Positions 47,151 through 57,125 are shown, counted from the first letter of the stretch. The stretch is 64,000 nt of DNA from Planctomycetota bacterium (GCA_019186845.1 JABARW010000045.1:1-64000), one strand, 5' to 3'. Program-made: numbers and translations. Notes: generated from the letters alone by a model not told the origin.

Positions 47151-48884
47151 CTACTCGGGGCGAATGGCTTTGAGAGAAACTTCAACGCTGCGGGCACCAC
47201 GGAAGTCGTTGACGATGGGCGAAAACGCAATCCTCAGACGATCTCCCCGCTGCACGTTCTCAGCCAGTGCCGCCAGTCCAAAGCCGATAGCGCGCAGAGC
47301 CGGCCCGCCGCCCTGGCGCAGCAGCAAAGAGAGGTGCCCCGTACCGCGGCCTACCACCTTGGGCGCCGCCACCACTTCCACACTGCGCGCGCAGAACTGA
47401 GGCTCGGGGTTGCCTTCGCCGAAGGGTTCGAGCAGGGCCAGGGTGTCCACGGCCTCCAGCGTCAGCTCGGAGAGCGACACTTCGGCGTCCAGGTCCAGGG
47501 TGGGTGAGGCGTAGTTCGCGTTGAGCACGTGTTTGTCGGCCACTTCGTTCACTGCGCGGCGCAGCACACCGAAGTTTTCGCGCGTGATTTCCAGGCCCGC
47601 CGCCTGCTCGTGGCCCCCGAAGCGCTTCATCAGGTGCGCGCACTCGTTGAGCGCATTGTACAGGTGGAAGCCCGGCACGCTTCGTCCCGAGCCCCGGCCG
47701 CTATCTCCGTTGAATGCGACCAGCACGGCTGGCTTGTTGAACGTCTCTGTCAGGCGTGCGGCCACGATGCCCACGACGCCTGGCTGGAAGTCCTCATGGC
47801 CCACGACCAACACACGCTCGCCTTCATAGCTGCTGTCGGAGCGAACGATGTCTGAAGCTAGCTTTGTCAGCTCGCGGTCCAGTTGCTGGCGCTTACGGTT
47901 AAGCACGTCGCATTCCTGCACCAGCTTCATGGCCTCGCCGTAGCTGGGAGCGGTCAGGATTTCCAGCGCCAGCGTTTCTCGCCCCATGCGCCCGCCGGCA
48001 TTGAGTCGCGGCGCCAGCTTGAAGCCGACGTCGGTGCCCGTGGGCACCCGTGTGAGCGAAGCGACCTCCATCAGAGCGCGGATACCGGGGTTGGCACTGT
48101 CGGGCATCAGGCCCAGGCCAAAGCGCGCAAACACGCGGTTTTCGCCGCGCAGGGGCACGACATCGGCAATGGCGGCCAGGGCCACCAGGCTCTGTGCGCT
48201 GTGCAGGAACTCGCGCGCTGCCGCATCAATACGGCCGCCGCCTGCGCGTTCCAGAATCCCCAGGGCCAGCTTGAACGCTACGCCGGCGCCGCACAGGTCG
48301 CGGAATGCCAGGGTTTCTTCGGCCACGTGGGGGTTGAGCAAGGCGTAAGCCGGCGGCAACTCGGGGGGGACGGTGTGGTGGTCGGTGATGATCGTGTCGA
48401 TGCCCAATTCCCGCGCCAGGCTGACCTCCCGCACCGCCGTGGTGCCGTTGTCACAGGTAATCAGCAGTTTCACACCCTTCTGCGCCGCTTCCCGAACCAC
48501 ACGCTCGTTGAGGCCATATCCATCAACGGCGCGCACAGGAATGCTGGCCTCGGCCTGGGCACCGAGCATCCGGAACAGATTGACCAGCAGCGCCGCGCTC
48601 GCCGAGCCGTCGACGTCATAGTCGCCCTGGACCAGGATTCTCTCGTTGCGCTGGAGGGCGCCCAGAATGCGGTTGACCGCCAGGTTCATCTGGCGGAAGG
48701 CAAAGGGCGACTCCAGATGGCCCGGCATGGGCCGCAGGTAGCGCCCGGCGGCGCCTTCATCGCGCAGACCTCGGTTGATCAATACCCGCGCCACCAATGG
48801 CGGCATACGCAGCGCCGACGCCAGCTCCCGCACCTCTGACGAGAGCTGCTGAGCGATGCACCAGGTTGTTGTTGCGTCGTCCAC
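47151..48884 (-). CDS. recJ: single-stranded-DNA-specific exonuclease RecJ
   Basis: 577 residues from a GTG at 48884, chosen because GGGGG precedes it closely and the family N-terminus (LASALRMPPLVARVLINRGL) follows. DHH phosphoesterase motifs are intact: QGDYDVDGSASA, CDNGTTA, ITDHHTVP and later the DHHA1 motif GGHEQAAG, with an OB-like C-terminal domain (about 460-577). RecJ degrades single-stranded DNA 5' to 3' with Mn2+/Mg2+ in the RecF recombination and mismatch repair pathways. The same strand continues into the transglutaminase-like gene. Length matches the family. Confidence 0.92.
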   Translation of the reverse strand: MDDATTTWCIAQQLSSEVRELASALRMPPLVARVLINRGLRDEGAAGRYLRPMPGHLESPFAFRQMNLAVNRILGALQRNERILVQGDYDVDGSASAALLVNLFRMLGAQAEASIPVRAVDGYGLNERVVREAAQKGVKLLITCDNGTTAVREVSLARELGIDTIITDHHTVPPELPPAYALLNPHVAEETLAFRDLCGAGVAFKLALGILERAGGGRIDAAAREFLHSAQSLVALAAIADVVPLRGENRVFARFGLGLMPDSANPGIRALMEVASLTRVPTGTDVGFKLAPRLNAGGRMGRETLALEILTAPSYGEAMKLVQECDVLNRKRQQLDRELTKLASDIVRSDSSYEGERVLVVGHEDFQPGVVGIVAARLTETFNKPAVLVAFNGDSGRGSGRSVPGFHLYNALNECAHLMKRFGGHEQAAGLEITRENFGVLRRAVNEVADKHVLNANYASPTLDLDAEVSLSELTLEAVDTLALLEPFGEGNPEPQFCARSVEVVAAPKVVGRGTGHLSLLLRQGGGPALRAIGFGLAALAENVQRGDRLRIAFSPIVNDFRGARSVEVSLKAIRPE

Positions 48885-49350
48885 ATCGCCCCCATGAACC
48901 TTGAAAAGTAGTACCCGCCGCGACAGGACGCGGCAAGCACGGCTTGGGCGTCTCCCTCCCAATTCACATCTTGCCCACAGCCACGATGCATCGAGACAGT
49001 CTGGCCGGCATCGTGCCTTTTCGCACGGCTGACGATTCGTTCTGGCACCGATGCGGCCCAGGCGTGCCGATTCGCCGCGGGCGATGGCCTTGCGTGCTCC
49101 TTGTCGGGCTCATGGCGTCATCGAAGTGTCATCGCGCAATGTCTGATTCTAATATTATATAACTGCCCTGATGTGCATTTTTCAGATAGTCTCCGTTTTG
49201 TGCTTGGCGGCGGCCTAAACTCATATTGCCGCGCATGGCGCGCGGCCATTGCAGAGATCGGGGCTGCCGCGCTTGCCTGACCGCCCGGCGGTTCTCCCCG
49301 TTTCTCCCGCAATCTCACTTTTCTGCACCCGCTCACCCGGGAGGGGAACC
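48885..49350. other. intergenic region between recJ and the RHS gene
   Basis: 466 bp with no credible gene. It contains an A+T-rich island at about 49146-49165 (ATTCTAATATTATATAAC), conspicuous in this G+C-rich window. On the minus strand it includes a perfect TATAAT (49159-49154) upstream of recJ, and on the plus strand TATAAC at 49158. No well-placed -35 box was found for either. It probably carries the promoters of the divergent recJ and RHS genes. Confidence 0.4.
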
Positions 49351-52300
49351 ATGTTGCCCAAATTGAGAGTTTGCCTGCTGCTGGCCGCAATCGTCGCGGC
49401 CATTTCATCGGCGCTCGCGCTGGCGCACGCGTCGCGCCAGATACCGCAGGAGGCTCCCGAGAGAGCCGCCATGCTTGCCGACCAGCCCTGGGAGTCGCGC
49501 CCCACGGTCGAGTTCACCACGCCGTCAGCCGGCAGTGATACTGCGGGTGCCTTTGAAGTGTCCCTGGAGTTCAACACAGCCGCGGGGCCCGAAGTGGACC
49601 CGGGCTTTACGGAGATTCTGTGCTCGCGCTGTATTGACTTCGGCAGCCAGACACTCTTTTCAGGTACCAATCTCGCCCAAGTGCCCGGCTTCCTCAGTGA
49701 GCTTGATGCGGCGGGCGCCACTTTTGAGTGTGGGGGCAGCGGGCGAAGCATCCAACCCGGCGATTGTGTGTTCTCCTGCAGGGTAACCAATATTGCCGGG
49801 CGCCGCTCATGCTGGGTTTCACGGCGAATCTGCGTCGAGGGTGCTTCCGGCAACGTGTTCACCTGCCCGACGCCGCTGTGGCAGGGAGAAGTGGGAGTGA
49901 CACTGACGCTTGTCGGGGGAGACTACCGTCTCGCCGACCACGCCGATCTTGGCCCGGGCATCGAAGTTGTCGGGGTGGGGGGCTATGAGGGCTTTGCGAT
50001 TGTCACGGTCAACGTAAGCCAGACCGCCCCCTCTGGCTGGCGCACGGCCATACTCACATCTTCCAACCCCCTGGCGACCGATATGCCCGCTCTGGGTGCT
50101 GTCGAGGTGGGCCAGCCCTGCCGCGCTGCTTACGTCTCGACGGCTCCTGAGGCCTCGCAAAACGGGGCCATGGCAGCCGATGGTGTCGTCCTGGCCTCGG
50201 GGGCGTTCACCCATGAAGCTGTCGATTTCGAGGTGAGAGGAATTGGTCTGTCGCTGGTCTGGCAGCGCGGATACCGCAGCGACCTCCAGTTCAACGGCCC
50301 CCTGGGCCGGGGCTGGACGGGCGAGTTTATCGAGCGCGCGTTGTTTACGGGTGCGGCCATTGAGTGGCAGACCGGCCAGGGGCGGAGTTACGTGTTCTCC
50401 CATGATGGAGATGACTGGGTGGCGCCTCCCGGCGTGTATGTGCGTGTTGCGCGTGACAACTCAAGCGGACATATCTCATTGCAGGACCGCCACGGAGGCT
50501 GTCGGGTGTTCAACGCCGACGGCTCGCTCTGGCTGGTGCAGGACGCCTCCGGAAACCGCATTGAGTGCGAATATGATTGTCAGGGCCGTCTGGACCGGAT
50601 TGTGGACGATCGCGGCCGCTGGACTCGCCTGTACTATGGCGCCGATGGCCGCGTGCTCGAAGTCTGCGATCATGCATGGAGTGTCGAGACACCGCGCCGC
50701 GTAACCTATACTTACAGCGAGGCCGGCCATCTCACTTCAGTAGCGCTACCGGAGACAGCGCAGTATGCGTGCACAACGCGTCTCGTTACGGAATACGAGT
50801 ATGACGCTGGCCGCCTGGCTGGCATTCGCAAGCCGCGCGAGGTCCTGGCGCAGGGGGGCCTTTGGCTTGAAAACATCTACCACGAGAACCGTGTTTCAGC
50901 CCAGCGCATCGCGGACACAGGCTGGACGCATATCCGCTATCTGCCGTCGGGCCAGCGCCGTGTGGTGGGACCACTGGGTTTGCGGCGCGACGTTCAGCTT
51001 GACGCCTGGGGACGCGCTGTTTCACGCACTGACTTCACGGGTTTCTGGTCGGCGGGCGCGGAGCCTCCTGCGGACGCGGGATGGCTGGAGCAAACCGGCG
51101 CGACCCTGCGCGCCACTGACCCCGCGGCGTTCGTTGAGTACTTCGAATACAACAGCCAATCTGAGCTCACGCTTCATACGCTGTCCGATGGAAGCCGTCT
51201 GGCGAGGACCTTCCCCGAGCCGCAGGAACTCAGTGCCGGGTCGGTGGCTTCGCTTGGCGCCAATGTGCTGCGGGACGATTCCCAGGGCTGGCCGGCCAAC
51301 GCCTTTGCCGGCGCCTGGTTGCGGGCCCTCACCTCTCGGGGACCACGCAGTTACGCGATTGTGTCCAATAGTGGGAACTCACTCTTCCTGCCGGCTTGGG
51401 AAGACCTGCTTGCGGACGGCGTCGAGATGGGGAGCGCCTTCTCCATCCATAGCGCCAACCCTGACGCGCTCGCGGCGGGCAATTGCCTTTTCGAACGCCG
51501 GTATGACGGGCCCGGCCCGCAGGCTGCCGTATTGGAAACCGCATTCGAGTATGAGCCGCGTTACCAGCAGCTCAGCCGCAGCGTGGACGCGCGCGGCCAG
51601 GTTACCCGCTGCTTCTACGGCTATCAGGGCTACGCCGCTCAAGACCCCAGGGGCTGCCATCTGACTCGCGTCGAGCTGCCCGAGGTTGTCAGCGGACAGA
51701 CGATGCCGCAGCTTGGCGTGTGGACCTTCGGTTATGACGAGCGCGGCCGCCGCGTGTTCTCGACCGATCCAGCGGGCGTTCGGACGGAATATACCTATTC
51801 TGCCGGGGGCGCAGCCGAGGGCTACCTGCAGCTTGTGGTGGTGGACCCGGCTCAACTTGCCCTGGTCCATGAGTTCGCGTGCAACACTGTGGGCCATGTG
51901 ACCGCATATTGGCCGCCGCGTGCCCACGGCGCTGCGGATCGCGACGCCTTCAAAATCAGCATGTCGGTCAATGAACTGGGCCAGACCTGGCACTGGAGTG
52001 GACCGAAATTGACTGAGAACGGTGCGGCGCGCCGCGATGTGTACTGCATCTTTGATCCCAATGGCCTGCCGGCCCGCGAGTTCGAAGAGTATGTCACTTG
52101 GGAGGGACTGGAGCCGACACCCCCGGCCAATCCACACGACCCGGCAAGTTACTCGAAGTCGGAATTCTCCATGTCTCCCACCTGGATTGAGGTTCGCCTG
52201 GAATATGACAGCGCCAATCGGGTCGTGGCATGTATTGCTGACGCTGTGGCCGGCGCCACGGTGGCCCAGGAGTCCACAGTGTATGAGTACGACGCCGCGG

Positions 52301-55300
52301 GAAACATGACTGCCACCATCTCGCCGGAGGGCCGCCGCACGGCCTTGGCCTACGATGAGCGGGGCCTGCTGATGCGCAAGACCGAAGGCGCCCTTACAGC
52401 GGACGCCGGTGAGTTCATCTACGACTACGATCTGGCCGGGCACCTGGTCCGCGTGACCGATCCAAGGGGCATTCACTGGTCAGGGGAATATGACGGCTTT
52501 GGGCGCCTGACCCGGTTCATCGACCCCCTGGGCCACTACCGTGCATGGGCTTACGATGCCAATGGCAGCGTTGTTGAGGAAACCTGGCACAACTCGGACC
52601 ATCAGCTGCTGCGCCGCAACTGCTTCGATCTCGACGAAATCGGCCGTATCTGGCGGCAGCGGACCCTGGCCCTGAACCGACTGGGCCAGCCGATAGGATC
52701 CGGCGAATCGGTGACCGTGCGGGTTCACGATGCCGGGTCGAGGCTCAGGTCGCTTTCCCGTGGAGCGAGAACCTGGACTTATGACTACGACAGCGCGGGC
52801 CGAATGAGCCTCGATCGCGATCCCGCGGGAAACGAGCGGTTGCTCAGCCGCGATGCCGATGGCCACTTGACGCAGATTACCCATCGCCAGCTCAACGGTT
52901 TGACCGGACTATATGAAGAAACCGGGGAACAGCTCGACTATGACTTTACCGGCCGCTGGGTTCGCTATCGTGACCCGCGGCACGGTCCCACCCGAGATAC
53001 GGAAGTGCGCGTGGCCCATGACAGTCGCTCCCAGGTGGTTCGGCTGCGCGACGCCGGTCAGGAGGAGTCCCTGGCAAGCGCGTGCGGCTATGACCTCCGC
53101 GGTCGGCTGGTTTCGCTGACGGTCAAGGCGGGTGTAGATGTCACGCAGGAGCGTCGCCAGACGTTTAGTTGGGACGCAGACGGCCTGCTGGAAGGCGTGT
53201 CCATTCTCGAAAACCCCGGATCAGGCCAGTTGCAGTGGCGCGACCTGCTTTATGAGCGCGATTCGCGTGGACGCGTGACCGCCATGCGCCGTCCCGACGG
53301 TCGGCGGTGGGAATATGACTATGACCGATGCTCCAACGTATCGACCCGTCGCGATCCGGCCCAGAACTCGATCGCCTTCACGGTGGATGCAAGAGGTCTT
53401 ACGACTTCGGCCGCGATCTCGAGAGGTCCGGGGGTATTGGGCACCACCTTGGAAACCGCCGAATTTGACGCACTGGGCCGGGTCATCTCCGGCGCAACGT
53501 ACGAGGGCGAGATGCTGCTCACGCGCCATGAGTATCAATACAACAGTCTCGACGACATCGAGCGAATCCTTACGTCCCTGGGCACGCCGGGCGGCGCGGT
53601 CAGCTTCGAGCAATTGGCCGAATATGACCAGGAGGGGAACTGTGTTGACCGAACCTACTGGGGCGGCCGCAACATCGTTCTGGGACGCGATGCCCTGTGC
53701 CGGGTCGTTTCCGCGCAGGACGGTTCAACTCAGCACAGCCTCGCGACTCTTGTCTATGGCGGCCCGGAGCGTGTATTGCAGGCGTACTGGGGCAACGGCT
53801 GGATGAGCTCGTGGACCTACGAGTCCGTAGTTGGCCCAAGCGGGTGCAGCGCCCTGCCTGCGCGGGTTGAACACATCCGCCCGGGGCATTCACCGCTGAT
53901 GTCGGAAGCACTATATGGCGCCCGTGGCGAGATGCTGGCCCACCGCCGCGGCCACGAAGGTGCCATGGGCGAAGTCTGGCGGTTGGACTTGCTGCCAAGG
54001 CCGGAAGTCCTGCGCCGGGCTATCAAGGGCTCATTCCCTGGGCTTATCTCACGACCCTATCGGTCCACCCAGACAAACCGCCCCATGGACGATTTCCGTG
54101 AGGGTCTGCAGCTCAATCGCAAATTCAAGTTGCCCATTCAGACGGACCACCCCATGGACGAATTCCGTGAGGGTTCGCAGCTCAATCGCAAATTCAAGTT
54201 GCCCATTCAGACGGACCACCCCATGGACGAATTCCGTGAGGGTTCGCAGCTCAAGCGCAAATTCAAGTTACCCACCCAGACGGACCACCCCATGGACGAA
54301 TTCCGTGAGAGCCCGCAAATCCGCTCTCACTTTTCTGGGGTTGACCTGTTCGACTTCGACGGCCCCGATGACTTCAACGGCCTTGGCAATCCGGAAGTGG
54401 AACCTGTGGCGTTTGGTCTGGCTTGCCGCTTCTCCTTTGACTCTCTGGGCAATCGAAGCGGGCCAGAGGCCATTTGCCTGCTGGGTCAGGGCGGACATGA
54501 GATATGCAGCGACGTGTATACCTTGGACACCGATGGCTCTAACGCCTGCATCTCCGTGGCCGGTTGCACACTCGCGTACAACGCCAGCCGCCAGGTTATC
54601 TGGGACGAGCGCCGTGGCCTCTACTTCGCCTATGATTGGCGCGGGCAGGTAGTTCTCGCTGACGACAGCCAAGACCTCCAATCTCCCCTGCTCAAAGTTG
54701 TGTATGACAGCCTCGGCCGGCGTGTGCTTGATGTTCAGTTGCATCCTGCGGGCAATATGGCCCAGCCCCACAGCATTGCCGCTACGCTCTATGGGCCAGA
54801 TGGCGCGATTGCCGGTGAAGTGGCTCTGGACGGGCAGGCTCAGATCCTGGGGGACGTGCAGTTGCTCGAACTTGCGCCCAACGTCGTCGTCGAGCGCGCT
54901 TGCTGGGGTGGCACCATCGAGCACCGTTTCCGCCATCCGGACGCTTTGGGCCGCGTTATCGGAATCTCCAACGGCGCGGGCCGTCGCACCGACGAATATG
55001 GCTACAGTCCCGCCGGTCTACCCCTGCGCCGCCGCGTCTTGCTGGACGTGGCAAGCCAGGACATCGTCAGAGTCAGGGAAAATCAGCCTGAGGTCGGCCA
55101 GACACGGGTGGAGCTGGCCTGGGCGCCGGTGTCGACTGTGGTAGGACGTGAACTCTGCATCGCTCGTCCCAGCGCCGCGAGTCACCGTTATCTTCTGGCA
55201 AGAGTGGTGGCCGTGGATGCGGAGAGCCTGACGGTGAGCGACTCAGAGGGATGGATCGCAGAGGCGCTCCAGGAAGCATGCGGCTTTGTCGTTTTCGATT

Positions 55301-55809
55301 TTGCAGACGCCAACGTCTGCCCCGGCCCATCGACGGGAGGTTCCTGGAGCAGTGGGCCGGTATTGGGTGGGGGGCAGACTCACTACACGTTCCAGGGCGG
55401 CGGGTTTGTAGCCTTCCAGCGCGGTTGGATGGTCTGCCCCGATGCGTTGCAGGGCGTGGTACTGCCCGTTCACGCCGTGGCCGATGCCAACACTCTTTCC
55501 ACGAGGGGCAACGCGTTGCCCCTGACGCAGCAGGACCGGTTCTTCAGGCTCTATGCACCCGTGGGCACGTCAGCGACACATGGCGCGAGTGAAGTGAACT
55601 ACCTTGTCTCGGGCTCGCTCCATCTTTTCGGCTTGCGCCGCTACTTCGGCGCCCTGGCGGGGTACTTCAACGGCGTGAGCATTGTCGGGGCGCAGCCGGG
55701 CCACGAGCGCCAGGGGGCGTGGCTTGACGGCTGGGAGTTCGACATCGAGTTGGGCCGCCGCCGCACGCCCCTGGGCGACGATAGCGGCGACCATCACGCC
55801 TTTCGCTGA
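49351..55809 (+). CDS. exported RHS/YD-repeat protein with internal tandem repeat
   Basis: 2152 residues. The ATG at 49351 follows GGGAGGGGAACC and opens a signal peptide (hydrophobic core about 7-28). An N-terminal Cys-rich beta domain (about 60-270) leads to an RHS entry region (GIGLSLVWQRGYRSDLQ, GRGWTGEF; about 290-340). Then come long arrays of YD repeats (YDxxGRL, YDxAGNM, YDYDSAGRMSL) to about 1550. Residues 1574-1655 are a tandem repeat of 23 residues (QTDHPMDEFREGSQLNRKFKLP). More RHS-like sequence follows to about 1890, ending in EYGYSPAGLPLRRR. The expected RHS core (RYYDPxxGRF) is degenerate: only GLRRYFGALAGYFNG is seen near the end, and no recognised toxin domain follows. The protein would form an RHS beta-cocoon. 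No neighbouring immunity gene is evident. A strong terminator follows. Confidence 0.85.
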   Translation: MLPKLRVCLLLAAIVAAISSALALAHASRQIPQEAPERAAMLADQPWESRPTVEFTTPSAGSDTAGAFEVSLEFNTAAGPEVDPGFTEILCSRCIDFGSQTLFSGTNLAQVPGFLSELDAAGATFECGGSGRSIQPGDCVFSCRVTNIAGRRSCWVSRRICVEGASGNVFTCPTPLWQGEVGVTLTLVGGDYRLADHADLGPGIEVVGVGGYEGFAIVTVNVSQTAPSGWRTAILTSSNPLATDMPALGAVEVGQPCRAAYVSTAPEASQNGAMAADGVVLASGAFTHEAVDFEVRGIGLSLVWQRGYRSDLQFNGPLGRGWTGEFIERALFTGAAIEWQTGQGRSYVFSHDGDDWVAPPGVYVRVARDNSSGHISLQDRHGGCRVFNADGSLWLVQDASGNRIECEYDCQGRLDRIVDDRGRWTRLYYGADGRVLEVCDHAWSVETPRRVTYTYSEAGHLTSVALPETAQYACTTRLVTEYEYDAGRLAGIRKPREVLAQGGLWLENIYHENRVSAQRIADTGWTHIRYLPSGQRRVVGPLGLRRDVQLDAWGRAVSRTDFTGFWSAGAEPPADAGWLEQTGATLRATDPAAFVEYFEYNSQSELTLHTLSDGSRLARTFPEPQELSAGSVASLGANVLRDDSQGWPANAFAGAWLRALTSRGPRSYAIVSNSGNSLFLPAWEDLLADGVEMGSAFSIHSANPDALAAGNCLFERRYDGPGPQAAVLETAFEYEPRYQQLSRSVDARGQVTRCFYGYQGYAAQDPRGCHLTRVELPEVVSGQTMPQLGVWTFGYDERGRRVFSTDPAGVRTEYTYSAGGAAEGYLQLVVVDPAQLALVHEFACNTVGHVTAYWPPRAHGAADRDAFKISMSVNELGQTWHWSGPKLTENGAARRDVYCIFDPNGLPAREFEEYVTWEGLEPTPPANPHDPASYSKSEFSMSPTWIEVRLEYDSANRVVACIADAVAGATVAQESTVYEYDAAGNMTATISPEGRRTALAYDERGLLMRKTEGALTADAGEFIYDYDLAGHLVRVTDPRGIHWSGEYDGFGRLTRFIDPLGHYRAWAYDANGSVVEETWHNSDHQLLRRNCFDLDEIGRIWRQRTLALNRLGQPIGSGESVTVRVHDAGSRLRSLSRGARTWTYDYDSAGRMSLDRDPAGNERLLSRDADGHLTQITHRQLNGLTGLYEETGEQLDYDFTGRWVRYRDPRHGPTRDTEVRVAHDSRSQVVRLRDAGQEESLASACGYDLRGRLVSLTVKAGVDVTQERRQTFSWDADGLLEGVSILENPGSGQLQWRDLLYERDSRGRVTAMRRPDGRRWEYDYDRCSNVSTRRDPAQNSIAFTVDARGLTTSAAISRGPGVLGTTLETAEFDALGRVISGATYEGEMLLTRHEYQYNSLDDIERILTSLGTPGGAVSFEQLAEYDQEGNCVDRTYWGGRNIVLGRDALCRVVSAQDGSTQHSLATLVYGGPERVLQAYWGNGWMSSWTYESVVGPSGCSALPARVEHIRPGHSPLMSEALYGARGEMLAHRRGHEGAMGEVWRLDLLPRPEVLRRAIKGSFPGLISRPYRSTQTNRPMDDFREGLQLNRKFKLPIQTDHPMDEFREGSQLNRKFKLPIQTDHPMDEFREGSQLKRKFKLPTQTDHPMDEFRESPQIRSHFSGVDLFDFDGPDDFNGLGNPEVEPVAFGLACRFSFDSLGNRSGPEAICLLGQGGHEICSDVYTLDTDGSNACISVAGCTLAYNASRQVIWDERRGLYFAYDWRGQVVLADDSQDLQSPLLKVVYDSLGRRVLDVQLHPAGNMAQPHSIAATLYGPDGAIAGEVALDGQAQILGDVQLLELAPNVVVERACWGGTIEHRFRHPDALGRVIGISNGAGRRTDEYGYSPAGLPLRRRVLLDVASQDIVRVRENQPEVGQTRVELAWAPVSTVVGRELCIARPSAASHRYLLARVVAVDAESLTVSDSEGWIAEALQEACGFVVFDFADANVCPGPSTGGSWSSGPVLGGGQTHYTFQGGGFVAFQRGWMVCPDALQGVVLPVHAVADANTLSTRGNALPLTQQDRFFRLYAPVGTSATHGASEVNYLVSGSLHLFGLRRYFGALAGYFNGVSIVGAQPGHERQGAWLDGWEFDIELGRRRTPLGDDSGDHHAFR
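54070..54318 (+). repeat. 69-bp tandem repeat within the RHS gene
   Basis: Units begin at 54070, 54139, 54208 and 54277; the spacing is exactly 69 bp (23 codons) and the last unit is partial. The second and third units are almost identical, while the first and fourth have drifted (for example GATTTC for GAATTC, and ACCCAG for ATTCAG). The reading frame is kept, giving repeated FREGSQLNRKFKLP segments rich in basic and acidic residues, quite unlike the surrounding YD repeats. Confidence 0.9.
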
Positions 55810-55824
55810 GGCTGGTGGGCGTTG

Positions 55825-55862
55825 GGCCGCCCGCGAGGCACCTCGCGGGTGGCCTATTTTTT
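55825..55862 (+). terminator. strong rho-independent terminator of the RHS gene
   Basis: GGCCGCCCGCGAGG (55825-55838), loop CA, CCTCGCGGGTGGCC (55841-55854) with one G-U pair, then TATTTTTT. The T tract overlaps the end of the convergent tam gene and encodes its last Lys codons on the other strand. Confidence 0.85.
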
Positions 55863-56627
55863 GGCCCAGAGCAAGATTCTCTTGAAGGGATAGAAGCAGG
55901 GCCGGAGGTGGCCCATGCGCTGGATCAGTTCGCGCCTGTAATCTGCAAGATAGGCTTCAAAGAGCGCCGCTGACAAGCGCTTCTGGTAGTCGGTCAGAAG
56001 TGTGCCCTTGACCCACTCTACGATGTCTGCCGTGGACCCCAGAGTGTGGCTGTAGACTCGCAGCATAACCTGCTGTTGTTCTGCCCCCAGCTGGTGCAGC
56101 AGAAGGGCATAATCTTCGACAGGCAGTACGGGCGAGGTGCGGACATAGCCGCCCAAGGCGGTGCGATAGGGCTCCCGCGCGGCAATCTCATGGGCCAACA
56201 GGTGCGACACATGGTCGTGATTGGCCGGCATCTGCACTGCCAATTGGCCGCCGGGAGCGACGAGGCCCAGCAGCCGCACGAACAGGGCGGCGTGATTCTC
56301 GACCCATTGTACGGCGGCGTTGCTGAACACAATATCGAAGGGCTCACGGGCGCTGAAGGTCGCCAGGTCAGCCTTCTCAAATGACAGGCCCTCGCCCTCA
56401 AAGCGCGTGCTTTGAGCCAGCATGGAATCGGAGTTGTCTACGCCCAGGGTTTCCCGTGCCAGCAGGGCCCGGTGCAGCTCGCGCGTGAGCTCGCCGGTGC
56501 CGCACCCCAGGTCAAGCACGCGCTGATGGGGCGAGCGTGTCAGCAGGGCCATCAAGTCAAAAAAGGGGGCCGAGCGTTCCTGCTTGAAGCGTTCGTATTG
56601 GGCGGGGTCCCAAGAGTCGCGAGCCAT
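55854..56627 (-). CDS. tam: trans-aconitate 2-methyltransferase family protein
   Basis: 257 residues from the ATG at 56627, close to the family length; an in-frame ATG at 56699 would add 24 basic residues without a better ribosome-binding site. Class I SAM-binding motif LDLGCGTGELTRE is followed by GVDNSDSMLAQ (acidic motif II) and FSNAAVQWVENH. The start MARDSWDPAQYERFKQERS closely resembles the E. coli Tam N-terminus (SDWNPSLYLHFSAERS), and the run VQMPANHDHVSH matches the family VQMPDN block. Tam methylates trans-aconitate, a spontaneous isomer of the citric-acid-cycle intermediate cis-aconitate, to relieve aconitase inhibition. The exact substrate is inferred. Cytoplasmic; convergent with the RHS gene. 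Confidence 0.75.
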   Translation of the reverse strand: MARDSWDPAQYERFKQERSAPFFDLMALLTRSPHQRVLDLGCGTGELTRELHRALLARETLGVDNSDSMLAQSTRFEGEGLSFEKADLATFSAREPFDIVFSNAAVQWVENHAALFVRLLGLVAPGGQLAVQMPANHDHVSHLLAHEIAAREPYRTALGGYVRTSPVLPVEDYALLLHQLGAEQQQVMLRVYSHTLGSTADIVEWVKGTLLTDYQKRLSAALFEAYLADYRRELIQRMGHLRPCFYPFKRILLWAKK

Positions 56628-57125
56628 GACTCTGCGGATTTTAGTCGTCGTTTTGCGGGCTGTGGAGGCGGGGTAGACAAGTTTGGTTGCTTTGCGCATG
56701 GAGTGTCCGGGAGAATGGGGTGTAAGACCACGAATTTGTATAGGATCGGCGCTGCGCAACAGAAGCGAGAATTTCTGCGCTCGCCGGCTCTTCATCGTAA
56801 TGTCATTGCGCTTTGACGCCTTGCGTAGCGGCCCAAATCCGCCGCAAGGCACCGCCTCAAAGGGTCCTGCCTGAAAGCGCTGCACTTTTCGACCGCCCGC
56901 CGCTTCGCCTGTGGACCGCCTCTATCAGGCGTAATTTGCAGGAGTCGGCGATAGCAGATATCAGGACCTTCAAGACATCGTCGCAGGTGATTCCACACTT
57001 ATGCCTGCGACACGAGCACATCCAACCCGTTGATGACGGACAGGATTCGCCACGACATGTCGAACATGTCTAGGCTGCGGGCATATGCCTGTTTGGGTAC
57101 ATACGGCACCAGTGCGGTGCCGGCG
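56628..57125. other. intergenic region between tam and the REC-kinase gene
   Basis: 498 bp with no gene I can support; short frames in it have no recognisable domain. It holds a 17-bp dyad, GACATGT-CGA-ACATGTC (57054-57070), of operator-like form, and a CGGCACC/GGTGCCG hairpin (57104-57122) just past the kinase stop that may terminate that gene but lacks a T tract. The promoter of tam is expected in the left part. Some of this could be gene remnants; nothing was recognised. Confidence 0.4.

Noticed and set aside
54070-54318. A possible CRISPR array
   Set aside because: The 69-bp units are contiguous with no unique spacers and lie in frame within a gene, so they are a coding tandem repeat.
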